Part shown: one piece after another, positions 1 to 9,632 of the stretch
How positions within the stretch are numbered: the first letter of the stretch is position 1
How the letters are laid out: every line of letters starts with the position of its first letter
Origin: Staphylococcus borealis
GTDB lineage: Bacteria; Bacillota; Bacilli; Staphylococcales; Staphylococcaceae
Length of the DNA: 64,000 nucleotides
Assembly (NCBI RefSeq): GCF_001224225.1
Contig: NZ_CUEE01000002.1
Span: 124,001-188,000, forward strand
Direction: 5' to 3'
Made by a program: the position numbers and the translations under genes
The notes under the pieces: generated by a model
Database searches by the model: none
Told to the model about the DNA's origin: nothing
Seen by the model: the letters and a program-made list of their open reading frames with translations, nothing else

Positions 1-100
1 CTTTACAGCGATTACTGGTGTAGCAGTTTACTTACTACTATATGTATTTTACCCAGGTGGAGAAACAACGTCATTGATTAAAGCTACATTAGGCCTATAA
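1..100 (+). CDS. ctaM: Probable CtaM (DUF420 family), C-terminal end only
   Basis: Only the last 33 codons are present, read from base 2 to the TAA at 98-100. The peptide is a hydrophobic helix (ITGVAVYLLLYVFYP) followed by a short polar tail, as expected for the last membrane segment of a small membrane protein. In S. aureus the gene before the CAP-domain protein seen next is ctaM, a membrane factor needed for cytochrome aa3 oxidase maturation, lying after ctaA and ctaB. The assignment rests mainly on this gene order and on the terminal helix, so it is tentative. Confidence 0.55.
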   Translation, partial: FTAITGVAVYLLLYVFYPGGETTSLIKATLGL

Positions 101-220
101 TCAATTCATATCATTATAAGCAGACAACATAATTTGTGGTGACTACTTAGCAATGTCGTAGCAGTATACTGTAATAGAAAGCACTTTAAAGTAGCGCTTC
201 TTTATACTGGACATACTTGT

Positions 221-269
221 GGGAGTGGGGCAATGAATTCAAAAAGAATTCTACCCTGCTCCCTTTTTT
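221..269 (+). terminator. Rho-independent terminator made of a short dispersed-repeat copy
   Basis: GGGAG at 221 pairs with CTCCC at about 259-263, with an inner GAATTC/GAATTC pairing, followed by a run of T. It ends the upstream ctaM-like transcript. The sequence is a short version of the repeat found at many gene ends in this window. The rest of the 101-395 gap shows no coding potential. Confidence 0.75.
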
Positions 270-395
270 AATATGATAATGTTAATGACAAAAAGAAAAC
301 GGGGTATGCCACAAGTGTCATCTTAAGTAGGATATCTTGATTAATAAATTAGTTATTTTGTACAATAGATATAATTCAAAATAGGTGGGTGAAAG

Positions 396-1454
396 ATGGC
401 AAAATTAGTTATTAAAGTTTTAGGTGTAATATTTTTAGTTTTATTTCTTATTTATTTATTTTACTCACCAAGACTTAAATTTGATGTATTAGAGAACCCA
501 AATAAAACCGTGTCAACCAATCATTCAGATCAAACACCTAAGACGCACAATACCACTGAAAATCCCGCACCTAAGGAAGGGGTAGGTACATGGATTGGAA
601 AAGATATAGATACGCTAACTGATAAATTTGGCCAAGCAAGTCGTACATATCCGTTTAGAGGCCATTATATGAACTATGTCTTTAAGAAAGATAATCAATA
701 TTATATCGTTTCAACTAAAGAACATAAAATAAAGTCAGTTTATGCTACAGGTAATAAAGCAAATGTCGCACCTTTAAAGATAAACGAGAGTGCGTCACGT
801 ATCTTTGAAAATACAAGTATTAACCCCGATCCTTCAATTAAAGTGGATGGTCAACGTTATAATTTTGAACTATCTGATGAAGATATCAAGACACAAACAT
901 TAATAAAATATGGGAATGTGTATGCACAAGTGTATGTTGATCAACAATCTAATCAAATTATGGGCATACGCTTTCTAGATAAAGAGGCACTAGCATTTCT
1001 TAAACTGTATCCTTTAGCTAATGAGACTGAAGAAGATGATAAAGGAGACAATTTTAATAATGCTCAGAAAGATAAACTGCCTTATGAACAAAACCCGAAC
1101 CAATTAATGACGCTATACGAAATTACTAATGAGATGAGAGAGCTAAAAAACATTAAACCGTTAAAAGTTAACTCGGATATTGCGCATATTGCATCAGTAA
1201 ATTTATACGAAGCAACTGGTTCTAATGATGTTGAGTTTACAGAGGATGCGTTAAAAAGCCAACTAAGTAATGAGAATATTTCATTTACTACGACAAGTCA
1301 AAATGTTGGGTATGATTTTGATGATGTACCAACATTAATTCATAGTTGGATGAATTCTGATATGCACCGTTCTAGAATGTTAAATACTAAATATGAAGAA
1401 ATGGGTGGAGAAGTCATGAAAGATTACTATTCACTTATTTTCTTAGAAAAATAA
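396..1454 (+). CDS. Membrane-anchored CAP-domain (SCP/PR1-like) protein
   Basis: The 352-residue protein starts with an uncleaved signal anchor (hydrophobic residues about 5-23), then a low-complexity Asn/Thr-rich linker to about residue 60. A CAP-associated domain follows (from GTWIGKDIDTLTDKFG), with a duplicated-looking second half. The C-terminal part from about residue 235 is a CAP domain: it contains DIAHIASVNLYEATGS and the late motif SWMNSDMHRSRML. Such proteins are exported; their substrate in staphylococci is not established. The ATG has a GGTGGGTG ribosome site. It stands alone between a terminator and ylbF, 25 bases upstream of the latter, so the two may be cotranscribed. Confidence 0.8.
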   Translation: MAKLVIKVLGVIFLVLFLIYLFYSPRLKFDVLENPNKTVSTNHSDQTPKTHNTTENPAPKEGVGTWIGKDIDTLTDKFGQASRTYPFRGHYMNYVFKKDNQYYIVSTKEHKIKSVYATGNKANVAPLKINESASRIFENTSINPDPSIKVDGQRYNFELSDEDIKTQTLIKYGNVYAQVYVDQQSNQIMGIRFLDKEALAFLKLYPLANETEEDDKGDNFNNAQKDKLPYEQNPNQLMTLYEITNEMRELKNIKPLKVNSDIAHIASVNLYEATGSNDVEFTEDALKSQLSNENISFTTTSQNVGYDFDDVPTLIHSWMNSDMHRSRMLNTKYEEMGGEVMKDYYSLIFLEK

Positions 1455-1479
1455 TTTAATTTAGAAAGGAGACTTTGCA

Positions 1480-1917
1480 TTGTATACAGAAGAAACAATG
1501 TCAATCCTTGATGACATCGAAGGCCTTTCGGATATGATTGTTCAATCAGAACTGTATCATGATTTTCGGGAAGCTCAAGAGAGATTGAATCAAGATGATG
1601 AAGCACATCTCATGTATCAAGCCTTCTTGAAATCTAAGGTTGCTTATGATGAGGTAATGCGGTTTGGAAAATATCACCCCGATTATCAAAAAGTCATGTT
1701 AGAAACAAGACGACGTAAAAGAGCTTATGAAATGTTACCTGTGGTTATGGATTATAAATCTAAAGAAGTATCACTACAGAATTTAATAGATGAAGTAGTA
1801 AGCAAGATTGCGCTGTCAGTTTCGCAAAATGTAAAAATAGAAGCGGGAAATCCATTCTTTAAGACCGGTCATGATGGTTGTGCAACGGGTGGCACATGCA
1901 ATTGTAGTTTGAAATAA
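1480..1917 (+). CDS. ylbF: YlbF/RicF family protein of the Ric complex
   Basis: 145 residues, mostly helical, matching the YlbF/YmcA family (DUF964). In Bacillus subtilis, YlbF, YmcA and YaaT form the Ric complex, which acts with RNase Y in mRNA maturation and carries Fe-S clusters. The tail holds Cys134, Cys140 and Cys142 in GHDGCATGGTCNC, compatible with cluster binding. The start is TTG at 1480, placed 8 bases after AGGAG; the next ATG (1498) lacks such a site. The neighbour ylbG is also conserved next to it in Firmicutes, although here a divergent phosphodiesterase gene lies between the two. Confidence 0.88.
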   Translation: MYTEETMSILDDIEGLSDMIVQSELYHDFREAQERLNQDDEAHLMYQAFLKSKVAYDEVMRFGKYHPDYQKVMLETRRRKRAYEMLPVVMDYKSKEVSLQNLIDEVVSKIALSVSQNVKIEAGNPFFKTGHDGCATGGTCNCSLK

Positions 1918-1920
1918 AAG

Positions 1921-2135
1921 ATGTGGCTGGGACATAAATGATATAAATATGCTATTGTGCAATTTCGCAGTAGCTGACTGAACTGAGAAGGCGCTTAAAT
2001 CAAGCTTTTCTCAGTTCTAGTCATCCTTGCGGGTGGGGCCCCAACAAAGTGAATTTCACTAAGAAATTCTACAAGCAAAGCAAGCTGGGAGCGGACTACG
2101 AATTCAAAAGAATTCTGTCCACTCCCATTTACATT
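1921..2135. repeat. Dispersed intergenic repeat, full-length copy with STAR-like GGGGCCCC core
   Basis: The copy contains the modules shared by this window's repeat family in order: GGGACATAAAT-like head, GCAGTAGCTGACTGAACTG, an inverted pair CTGAGAAGGCGCTTAA/AAGCTTTTCTCAG, CTAGTCATCCTTGCGGG, a GTGGGGCCCCAACA core, then GGGAGCGGAC paired with GTCCACTCCC. The GC-rich core resembles STAR elements described in S. aureus and S. epidermidis. It fills the gap between convergent ylbF and the phosphodiesterase gene and should terminate both. Confidence 0.8.
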
Positions 2136-2148
2136 ATCTTAAAGTATT

Positions 2149-3078
2149 TTATTTATTGTTTTGAAGGCTTGCTTTAAATTGTTGTCCTAAATCAGGACGG
2201 TCAGTCACTAATGTATGAACCCCTTTACGATATAAATCAACCATTAAGTCAGTACTATTGATGCCGTAAAAACCAGGCACAATATTTAAAACGTTTAGCC
2301 ATTGAATGAAACGTTTAGAAGTTAAGGGAATGCCTTTAAATTGCGTAGGCATTTGAAATGTATCAGCAACAGGTTGATATGTGTTACCCAATCCAGTGTT
2401 AAACTTAATAAAGCCTTCTGCTACTTCCTTTTGACTCGCACCAATCGCTACTTGGCCATTGCTTATCTTTCTAAAACGATCATTTTGTTCTTTATAAAAA
2501 CTAGTTACAAGTACGCGATCTTGTGCGTCGTTATTAATGATATCTTCATACATTTTTGTAGGTGCAACGGTTCCTTCATAGCTATCAGGTGCGTCTTTTA
2601 AATCAACATTAATATACATGTTGGGATACATTTTTAACAGCTCATCAAAAGTTAAAATTTTAGCTTCATTATGACCACGATATGGGAATAAACCATTTAT
2701 ATCTTTGAAATGATAACCAGCATCTAAGCGTTTCAATTCTGCAACACTATGGTCGCTCACTTTGCCAGAACCATTTGTAGTACGATCTACAGTTGCATCA
2801 TGGAAGACGATTAATTTTTCATCTTTAGTCAGTCGAACATCCGTTTCAAAACCATCCAAGTTGTATGCAACGGCGTTATCAAATGCTAATTGAGTTTGTT
2901 CAGGTCTTACCGCCATGCCACCTCTATGAGCAAAGATATATGGTGCTTGACCACTAAAGAACTTAGGTATTTCCTTCGTATGTTCTGTTTTATTGCTTTT
3001 ATTTATAAAAAATAAGCTACCTAAAAAACTAACACTCGCTAAACTTAAATTAAGCGCCCATCTTTTTTTATTCGTCAT
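2149..3078 (-). CDS. Exported glycerophosphodiester phosphodiesterase (GDPD family)
   Basis: 309 residues with a basic then hydrophobic N-terminus (about residues 5-26) serving as signal peptide or anchor. The GDPD catalytic features are clear: HRGG near residue 52, PEQT (the usual motif is PENT), ETDVRLTKDEKLIVFHD with the acidic and second His ligands, DRTTNG, and VDLKD. The family hydrolyses glycerophosphodiesters such as glycerophosphocholine, or teichoic-acid-derived glycerophosphate, to sn-glycerol 3-phosphate and an alcohol; the exact substrate here is not visible. A GAGG ribosome site precedes the start. It is transcribed against ylbF and away from ylbG. It is related to GlpQ but I do not assign that symbol. 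Confidence 0.88.
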   Translation of the reverse strand: MTNKKRWALNLSLASVSFLGSLFFINKSNKTEHTKEIPKFFSGQAPYIFAHRGGMAVRPEQTQLAFDNAVAYNLDGFETDVRLTKDEKLIVFHDATVDRTTNGSGKVSDHSVAELKRLDAGYHFKDINGLFPYRGHNEAKILTFDELLKMYPNMYINVDLKDAPDSYEGTVAPTKMYEDIINNDAQDRVLVTSFYKEQNDRFRKISNGQVAIGASQKEVAEGFIKFNTGLGNTYQPVADTFQMPTQFKGIPLTSKRFIQWLNVLNIVPGFYGINSTDLMVDLYRKGVHTLVTDRPDLGQQFKASLQNNK

Positions 3079-3244
3079 TTATAACGCCTCCTCGTAATTA
3101 TTGAATTAAGCGTACCAAACTTTGCACTAACGCAAAAGTAAATAGATATTTAATCAACAGGTATGCAAGATATCGTTTTAAGGATTTTATAAAATAAATA
3201 GACATGGTATAGTTATTATGCATAATAAATGGAGTGTGTATAGT

Positions 3245-3496
3245 ATGGAATTAATTCCTAGAGTGAGTTTGATTATATATTTAAAACATATTAAACATGA
3301 ACGTCAAATTAGAAAGTATGGTCATATCATTTATACAAATAAACAACGTAAATATGTAGTGTTGTATGTTAATGAGAAAGACGCAGACGCAATTGTTCAT
3401 AAATTAATGAAACTTAAGTATGTTGTTGATATAGATGGATCACCTTATAAATATTTGAAAAAAACATACGAGAAAGAAAAGCATGAAATGTTATAA
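3245..3496 (+). CDS. ylbG: YlbG family protein (UPF0298/DUF2129)
   Basis: An 83-residue cytosolic protein, basic and beta/alpha in composition, with the family signature ending in [19 protein letters not shown] chose the ATG at 3245 rather than 3218: GGAG at 3231 lies 8-10 bases before it, homologues begin [10 protein letters not shown], and the extra nine residues from 3218 look unlike the family. Its function is unknown. In many Firmicutes it lies beside ylbF and rsmD, as here. Confidence 0.85.
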   Translation: MELIPRVSLIIYLKHIKHERQIRKYGHIIYTNKQRKYVVLYVNEKDADAIVHKLMKLKYVVDIDGSPYKYLKKTYEKEKHEML

Positions 3497-3594
3497 ATCG
3501 TTATTTAAATTATTATTTTAAATCGCGACAATTACAATCATCGGATGTCTCATTTTAGTGGTTCTCTGACTACATAATGACATAGCTAACGCTG

Positions 3595-3984
3595 TTACTG
3601 CATAGGTGGAATCCAATTTTGTAGTCGTAAGACACTAATTAAATATTTAAAATATTGGTCCAAAGTGTGGAACGCTTCTGGTGGTTGTACATCTACGCCC
3701 AATATAGGGATATTATATTGATTTGCTTGATTATTTATGAGTTCAAATTTTTTATTACTGTTAGGATATGGATATTTAAGTGCATTAAGCATGATGTACA
3801 TTGCCTGGAAATGATTGCCTGAAGTAGGGTTCATAATCAACGCTACTGACGAAAGTTGTTTTGAAGATTGTGGTGTATTAAAATATACTATTTTATTGAT
3901 TCGAAGATGATTGTATTCGATTAATGTATTAAATTCAAATAGGTCTGTTAATCCTTCACCTAAAACAATAAATGACTGTTTCAT
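3595..3984 (-). CDS. Conserved hypothetical protein (possibly DUF7147)
   Basis: I place the start at the ATG complementary to 3982-3984, because AAGGAG lies just upstream on the minus strand and the protein then begins MKQSFIVLGEGLTDLFEF. A longer reading to 4077 would run through the divergent promoter region and into rsmD. The 129-residue product has no signal peptide or membrane segment and ends in an aromatic-rich helix. I recall a homologue at this position in other staphylococci, but no function. It is divergent from rsmD, with only 69 bases between the two start codons. Confidence 0.65.
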   Translation of the reverse strand: MKQSFIVLGEGLTDLFEFNTLIEYNHLRINKIVYFNTPQSSKQLSSVALIMNPTSGNHFQAMYIMLNALKYPYPNSNKKFELINNQANQYNIPILGVDVQPPEAFHTLDQYFKYLISVLRLQNWIPPMQ

Positions 3985-4053
3985 AATATAATCTTTCTCC
4001 TTTTTACAACAAATTATAATAAATAACCTAGAGAAATGGAAGTGTAAGTCAAG

Positions 4054-5083
<1,030 letters not shown>

Positions 5084-5091
5084 TAGTTGAA

Positions 5092-5195
5092 GGGAGTGAG
5101 ACAGAATTCTTTTTTAGATTCATCGTCCCACCCCCGCAAAGATGACTAGAACTGAGAAGTTATTTTAATTAAGCTTTTCTCATTTCTAGTCCTTT
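5092..5195. repeat. Dispersed intergenic repeat, minus orientation
   Basis: This is the reverse complement of the right half of the family copy at 26840-26993: GGGAGTGAGACAGAATTC, then CCCACCCCCGCAAAGATGACTAGAACTGAGAAG, then the return arm CTTTTCTCATTTCTAGTC. The two arms form a long hairpin followed by TTTTT, so it can terminate coaD. It runs into the 3' end of tmcAL, whose stop codon (5186-5188) sits in the return arm. Confidence 0.75.
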
Positions 5196-6328
5196 TTGTT
5201 AATAATCACTGGGGTATTAAAATCATTAGCTATTTGACCAGATAGTAAATTATAAATATGTGTCGCTTTAATTTCATTTTCAAATAAAGTGGCCGTCTTC
5301 TTATTTATATTTGTTACATAAGAACGATTTGGGAATTTCTTTTTTAAATACTTTAAATATTGTTGGCCTTGAGGTGTCATTCCTAAAATACGTACAGCCT
5401 CAATATCCTCTTTGAACGCATCTTTCTTTATGTTCAACAATAATTGCATCAATACACGTTGAATATGCGTATATGTGAAACGCTTGGTCTTAACTAATGA
5501 CATCAATGTGTCAAAATCTGGTGCACTTTGAATATTTGCTTTAAGTCGGTGTTCAAAGCCTTCGGACATTGTATAAATTTGTGACAATTCTGTAGAAGAA
5601 CGACTTAAAATATTATATTTAATAAAATTAAATGTCTGTTGCTTTAAAAGGTGTGGTTTCTCATATAGGCAAGTTATATTGGATGGTACAACATCCTTCC
5701 AAATATTATCGTTATTTATTAAGGCCCGTCTTATAGCTGAGCCACTTGCAAATGTGTCATGTTTAATGTCTTGATCATGATGCGTGGCAGATTGGCGTTG
5801 AATAGCAATTTTACTAATCGTCGGATCAATGGTATTGATTGCCTTTATGTATGCGACACCTAGTATATTATTCGGTGAGTGTAAGACATCGGGGTCTTCA
5901 ACCAAGTCATCAATAATTTTTGCATAATGTTTGCCTTGCTTAATTAAATCTTGAAAAAGTGATGACTGCTCAAGTGCGTTGATGTTTGTTGCTACCTTTT
6001 CAAGGCGTGCAAGATTATCAATTTCACTGCCAAATGCGATCGTATCAATATCTAAATAGTGAGCTACTTTAATTGCAAATGTTGCAAAATAATCACTAGA
6101 TGATAGGCTGGCAATGGTTGGGAGTTCAACGACTAAATCTACACCTGATAAAGCCATCTTAGTACGTAAAAATTTGTTGTAGATTGCGGGTTCGCCACGC
6201 ATAACGAAATTGCCACTCATGATTGCAATAGCGATTTCAGCATTAGACTGTATCTTAGATTGTTGGGCATGATATAAGTGACCGTTATGGAATGGATTAT
6301 ATTCTGAAATCAGTCCAACACTTTTCAT
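5186..6328 (-). CDS. tmcAL: tRNA(Met) cytidine acetate ligase (TmcAL, YlbM)
   Basis: 380 residues. The N-terminus GLISEYNPFHNGHLYHA carries the HxGH nucleotidyltransferase motif, followed by IMSGNFVMRGEPAIYNK and LPTIASLSSSDYFA typical of TmcAL. The enzyme uses acetate and ATP to form N4-acetylcytidine at the wobble position of elongator tRNA-Met. I start at the ATG (6328) instead of the TTG six bases upstream because homologues begin MKSVGLI. The sequence differs markedly from the S. aureus protein as I remember it. The stop codon lies in a dispersed-repeat arm. Confidence 0.93.
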   Translation of the reverse strand: MKSVGLISEYNPFHNGHLYHAQQSKIQSNAEIAIAIMSGNFVMRGEPAIYNKFLRTKMALSGVDLVVELPTIASLSSSDYFATFAIKVAHYLDIDTIAFGSEIDNLARLEKVATNINALEQSSLFQDLIKQGKHYAKIIDDLVEDPDVLHSPNNILGVAYIKAINTIDPTISKIAIQRQSATHHDQDIKHDTFASGSAIRRALINNDNIWKDVVPSNITCLYEKPHLLKQQTFNFIKYNILSRSSTELSQIYTMSEGFEHRLKANIQSAPDFDTLMSLVKTKRFTYTHIQRVLMQLLLNIKKDAFKEDIEAVRILGMTPQGQQYLKYLKKKFPNRSYVTNINKKTATLFENEIKATHIYNLLSGQIANDFNTPVIINKKD

Positions 6329-6395
6329 TTGCAATTCATCCTCTCAGTATTCATTATTAGTATTGTAACAGAAGAAAGTATGTTAAGAAAAAATC

Positions 6396-6424
6396 TTGAC
6401 AACTTATACTTGTAAAGTTAAAAT
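6396..6424 (+). promoter_or_regulatory. Sigma-A promoter for yceD-rpmF
   Basis: A perfect -35 TTGACA at 6396-6401 is separated by 17 bases from TAAAAT at 6419-6424, 30 bases before the yceD start. It lies in the divergent tmcAL/yceD gap and points toward yceD. Confidence 0.75.
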
Positions 6425-6454
6425 AAATTTTGTGTTTGTTAGAGGTGAAGCCAT

Positions 6455-7009
6455 ATGAAATGGTCAATAACGCAATTAAGAAAATATCAAGATAAACCAT
6501 TTGAATTTAATCAAACGGCGAATTTTGAACATTTAATAGAACCCTTAGGCTTGATTGATTTATCAGAAATCAATGTTGAAGGTGAATTAACTGTTAAATC
6601 AAATGAAGTTATTGCAGATATGCATTTAACTGGAACGTATACAATGCCTTGTGCACGTACGCTTGTACCTGTAGAAGTTCCTTTAGACGTGCGTACATCT
6701 GAAATATTTGATTTAGAAGGTTATGATAGTTATACCGATGAAGAAGTTGAAGAAGATGAACATTATCATCTAGCGACTGATGGTATGATTAACATTCGAA
6801 ACATTGCTGAAGAATTGGTTATCATTGAGAAACCGATGAGAGCATATTCTGAGAATAGCGATCAAATGCTTACAGAAGGTAATGGTTGGGAAGTTATTGA
6901 CGAAGATCAAATGATCGAACTTGAAAAAGAAAAAGACAATAATGATTCCCAAACGCAACAAGTTGATCCTAGGCTTCAAAAATTACAACAATTATACGAT
7001 AAAGAGTAA
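6455..7009 (+). CDS. YceD/DUF177 family protein
   Basis: 184 residues with the family signature around VMADMHLTGTYT-like and MPCARTLVPVEVPLDV, and a very acidic centre and C-terminus. It is almost always directly upstream of rpmF, as here (82 bases). In plants and E. coli the family is linked to 23S rRNA accumulation or large-subunit assembly, which fits the operon with ribosomal protein L32; the precise activity is not shown. A GAGG ribosome site precedes the ATG. Confidence 0.85.
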   Translation: MKWSITQLRKYQDKPFEFNQTANFEHLIEPLGLIDLSEINVEGELTVKSNEVIADMHLTGTYTMPCARTLVPVEVPLDVRTSEIFDLEGYDSYTDEEVEEDEHYHLATDGMINIRNIAEELVIIEKPMRAYSENSDQMLTEGNGWEVIDEDQMIELEKEKDNNDSQTQQVDPRLQKLQQLYDKE

Positions 7010-7091
7010 TAGCAGGTTGTTTTAAATTATTGTATAATGATTTAATGACCTAACACTTAAGATATGTGTTTAATATTAAGGAGGATATATC

Positions 7092-7265
7092 ATGGCAGTA
7101 CCAAAAAGAAGAACGTCTAAAACTAGAAAAAACAAACGTCGTACTCACTTCAAAATTTCAGTACCTGGTATGACTGAATGCCCAAGCTGTGGCGAATACA
7201 AATTATCTCACCGCGTATGTAAAAACTGTGGTTCTTACAATGGTGAAGAAGTCGTTTCTAAATAA
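7092..7265 (+). CDS. rpmF: 50S ribosomal protein L32
   Basis: 57 residues: [19 protein letters not shown], then [19 protein letters not shown] with two CxxC pairs that bind zinc. L32 is a small large-subunit protein near the exit tunnel. AAGGAGG is placed 8-10 bases before the ATG. A hairpin terminator follows at once. In S. aureus the isd haem-uptake locus begins after this gene; here it does not. Confidence 0.97.
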   Translation: MAVPKRRTSKTRKNKRRTHFKISVPGMTECPSCGEYKLSHRVCKNCGSYNGEEVVSK

Positions 7266-7280
7266 TCGACGTATGAATTT

Positions 7281-7326
7281 GAAGGAAGCATGAACAATTT
7301 TACTTTGTTCATTGCTTCCTTTTTTA
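7281..7326 (+). terminator. Terminator after rpmF
   Basis: GAAGGAAGCATGAACAA pairs with TTGTTCATTGCTTCC around a short loop, followed by a T run. The stem has one bulge. Confidence 0.88.
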
Positions 7327-7468
7327 TCGATAATTAAAGCGTTAAATACAATGTGCTTTAAAATGTAATGAATTTACGCATTATATGAAAGGCTTCATTA
7401 TAATCAATTCGATTATGTTAATATAAATGTGTAAACAAAACAATCTAGTTACAATAATGGAGATAATT

Positions 7469-8209
7469 ATGGAACAAATTACATCAGTTCAAAATAATAA
7501 AATAAAAAATGCGAATAAATTAAAGAAAAAACGAGATCGTGATAAAACAGGACAAGCACTCATTGAAGGCATTCATCTTATTGACGAAGCATACCAAAGT
7601 GGCATCGTGATTAAACAATTATTTGTGATTGAACCAAGTAGAACAGATGAGGCACTTATAGATTACGCGGAAGAAACGTATGAAATTAATATGAAAGTGG
7701 CTGAATCACTATCCGGTACGATTACACCGCAAGGGTTTTTCGCTGTAATTGAAAAGCCAGAATATGACATTAACCAAGCCAAACAAGTATTGTTAATTGA
7801 TAGAATTCAAGATCCAGGGAATCTAGGGACTTTGATTCGAACATCTGATGCAGCAGGCATTGATTTAATTGTTATGGAAAAGGGCACGGCTGACCCTTAT
7901 CAAGATAAAGTTTTACGCGCAAGTCAAGGCAGTGTCTTCCATATCCCAGTAATTACTACAGATTTGAAGACGTTTATAACTGACTTTAACGGGCCTGTGT
8001 ATGGTACGGCACTTGAAAATGCGCAACCTTATAAAGAAGTAGCTTCTCAAGAAACGTTTGCTTTACTACTAGGTAATGAAGGCGAAGGCGTTAACAAAGC
8101 ATTGTTAAATGAAACTACACAAAATTTAACAATCCCGATTTATGGTAAAGCGGAAAGTTTGAATGTAGCCATCGCAGGTAGTATATTACTTTATCATTTG
8201 AAAGGTTGA
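7469..8209 (+). CDS. TrmH/SpoU family RNA 2'-O-ribose methyltransferase
   Basis: 246 residues. The N-terminal substrate-binding part (about 1-100) has ALIEGIHLIDEA; the SPOUT domain has IQDPGNLGTLIRTSDAAG, LLGNEGEGV and the knot end PIYGKAESLNVAIAGSILLYH. The likely reaction is SAM-dependent 2'-O-methylation of rRNA or tRNA; the target base cannot be read from sequence. I start at 7469, where GGAG lies 6 bases upstream and homologues begin MEQITS, not at 7427. The pheST promoter overlaps its end. Confidence 0.9.
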   Translation: MEQITSVQNNKIKNANKLKKKRDRDKTGQALIEGIHLIDEAYQSGIVIKQLFVIEPSRTDEALIDYAEETYEINMKVAESLSGTITPQGFFAVIEKPEYDINQAKQVLLIDRIQDPGNLGTLIRTSDAAGIDLIVMEKGTADPYQDKVLRASQGSVFHIPVITTDLKTFITDFNGPVYGTALENAQPYKEVASQETFALLLGNEGEGVNKALLNETTQNLTIPIYGKAESLNVAIAGSILLYHLKG

Positions 8210-8235
8210 CCCTGAGAATTAAAATCGGCTATACT
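8206..8235 (+). promoter_or_regulatory. Promoter for the pheST T-box transcript
   Basis: TTGACC at 8206-8211 overlaps the TGA of the methylase gene; TATACT at 8230-8235 follows after 18 bases. Transcription would start about 8242, ahead of the T-box leader. Confidence 0.6.
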
Positions 8236-8274
8236 TAGAGATACACAACGAATAATGTAAATTGGTAAATCAAT

Positions 8275-8522
8275 GCATAAAAATTAAAAATATAACCGAT
8301 AAAAAGACTTTAACTAATAGAACGTGTTGTACAGGGAGAGTGAACGTGACTGGAATTCACTCCAACACGAATTAGTTTCTTTCATCTTTTTGGTTACTTA
8401 AAGAAATTTAAGTCGGAGTATGTCTTCGTTAACAACGTTTGCAAGTGTATGCGTAAGCATAAATTTGGGTGGTACCACGGAAAGACTTTCGTCCCAGTTA
8501 TTGGGATGGAAGTCTTTTTTTA
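8275..8522 (+). promoter_or_regulatory. T-box riboswitch, tRNA-Phe type
   Basis: The T-box core GGGTGGTACCACGG is at 8467-8480, with the NCCA-pairing TGGTACC. A terminator (AAAGACTT ... AAGTCTTT plus T run, 8481-8522) follows. Stem I spans about 8300-8390 with GGGAGAGTGAACGTG and a TTC triplet near 8354-8356 that can serve as the Phe specifier. Uncharged tRNA-Phe would stabilise the antiterminator and allow pheST transcription. Confidence 0.93.
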
Positions 8523-8573
8523 TGAATAAAATAGTAAAACACAAAGTGAACATAAAATGAGAGGTGTAAGTCA

Positions 8574-9632
8574 ATGACTCAAAACGATTCTATGGCTGAT
8601 TTAAAACAACAAGCACTTGTTGATATTAATGAAGCTCAAAATGAACGCGAATTACAAGATGTAAAAGTTAAATATTTAGGTAAAAAAGGCTCAGTAAGTG
8701 GCTTGATGAAAAACATGAAAGATTTACCGAATGAAGAAAAGCCAGCATATGGGCAAAAAGTGAATGAATTACGTCAAACCATTCAAACTGAATTAGACGA
8801 AAAACAAACACTTCTAAAAAATGAAAAACTAAATCAACAATTAGCAGAAGAGACCATTGATGTGACCTTGCCAAGTCGTCAAATCAGTATTGGCTCTAAA
8901 CATCCTTTAACACGAACAGTAGAAGAAATTGAAGATTTATTCTTAGGATTAGGTTATGAAATTGTTGATGGTTATGAAGTAGAACAAGATTATTATAACT
9001 TTGAAGCATTAAATTTACCTAAATCGCATCCAGCACGTGATATGCAAGATAGTTTCTACATCACTGATGAAATCCTGATGCGCACACATACATCTCCTGT
9101 ACAAGCACGTACAATGGAAAAACGTAATGGACAAGGACCAGTTAAAATTATTTGTCCTGGTAAAGTTTATCGTCGTGATTCAGATGATGCGACACACAGT
9201 CATCAATTTACTCAAATTGAAGGATTGGTAGTTGATAAAAATATCAAAATGAGTGATTTGAAAGGAACATTAGAATTAGTAGCGAAAAAATTATTTGGTG
9301 CAGACCGTGAAATTCGATTACGTCCTAGCTACTTCCCATTCACTGAACCTTCTGTTGAAGTGGATGTATCATGTTTCAAATGTAAAGGTAAAGGCTGTAA
9401 CGTATGTAAACATACAGGATGGATTGAAATTTTAGGTGCGGGTATGGTACATCCAAATGTACTTGAAATGGCTGGTTTCGATTCAAATGAATATTCAGGT
9501 TTCGCATTTGGTATGGGGCCTGATCGAATCGCTATGTTGAAATACGGCATTGAAGATATTCGTCATTTCTATACAAATGATGTTCGATTCCTTGAGCAAT
9601 TTAAAGCTGTTGAAGATAGAGGTGAAGCATAA
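8574..9632 (+). CDS. pheS: Phenylalanyl-tRNA synthetase alpha subunit
   Basis: 352 residues, the usual length. A coiled-coil N-terminus (about 1-90) is followed by the class II catalytic core: motif 1 region [20 protein letters not shown], motif 2 with [17 protein letters not shown], motif 3 [15 protein letters not shown] cysteine cluster [16 protein letters not shown] near residue 265 is typical of the Gram-positive enzyme. It charges tRNA-Phe as an alpha2-beta2 tetramer with PheT. It is controlled by the upstream T-box and overlaps pheT by one base. Confidence 0.98.
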   Translation: MTQNDSMADLKQQALVDINEAQNERELQDVKVKYLGKKGSVSGLMKNMKDLPNEEKPAYGQKVNELRQTIQTELDEKQTLLKNEKLNQQLAEETIDVTLPSRQISIGSKHPLTRTVEEIEDLFLGLGYEIVDGYEVEQDYYNFEALNLPKSHPARDMQDSFYITDEILMRTHTSPVQARTMEKRNGQGPVKIICPGKVYRRDSDDATHSHQFTQIEGLVVDKNIKMSDLKGTLELVAKKLFGADREIRLRPSYFPFTEPSVEVDVSCFKCKGKGCNVCKHTGWIEILGAGMVHPNVLEMAGFDSNEYSGFAFGMGPDRIAMLKYGIEDIRHFYTNDVRFLEQFKAVEDRGEA

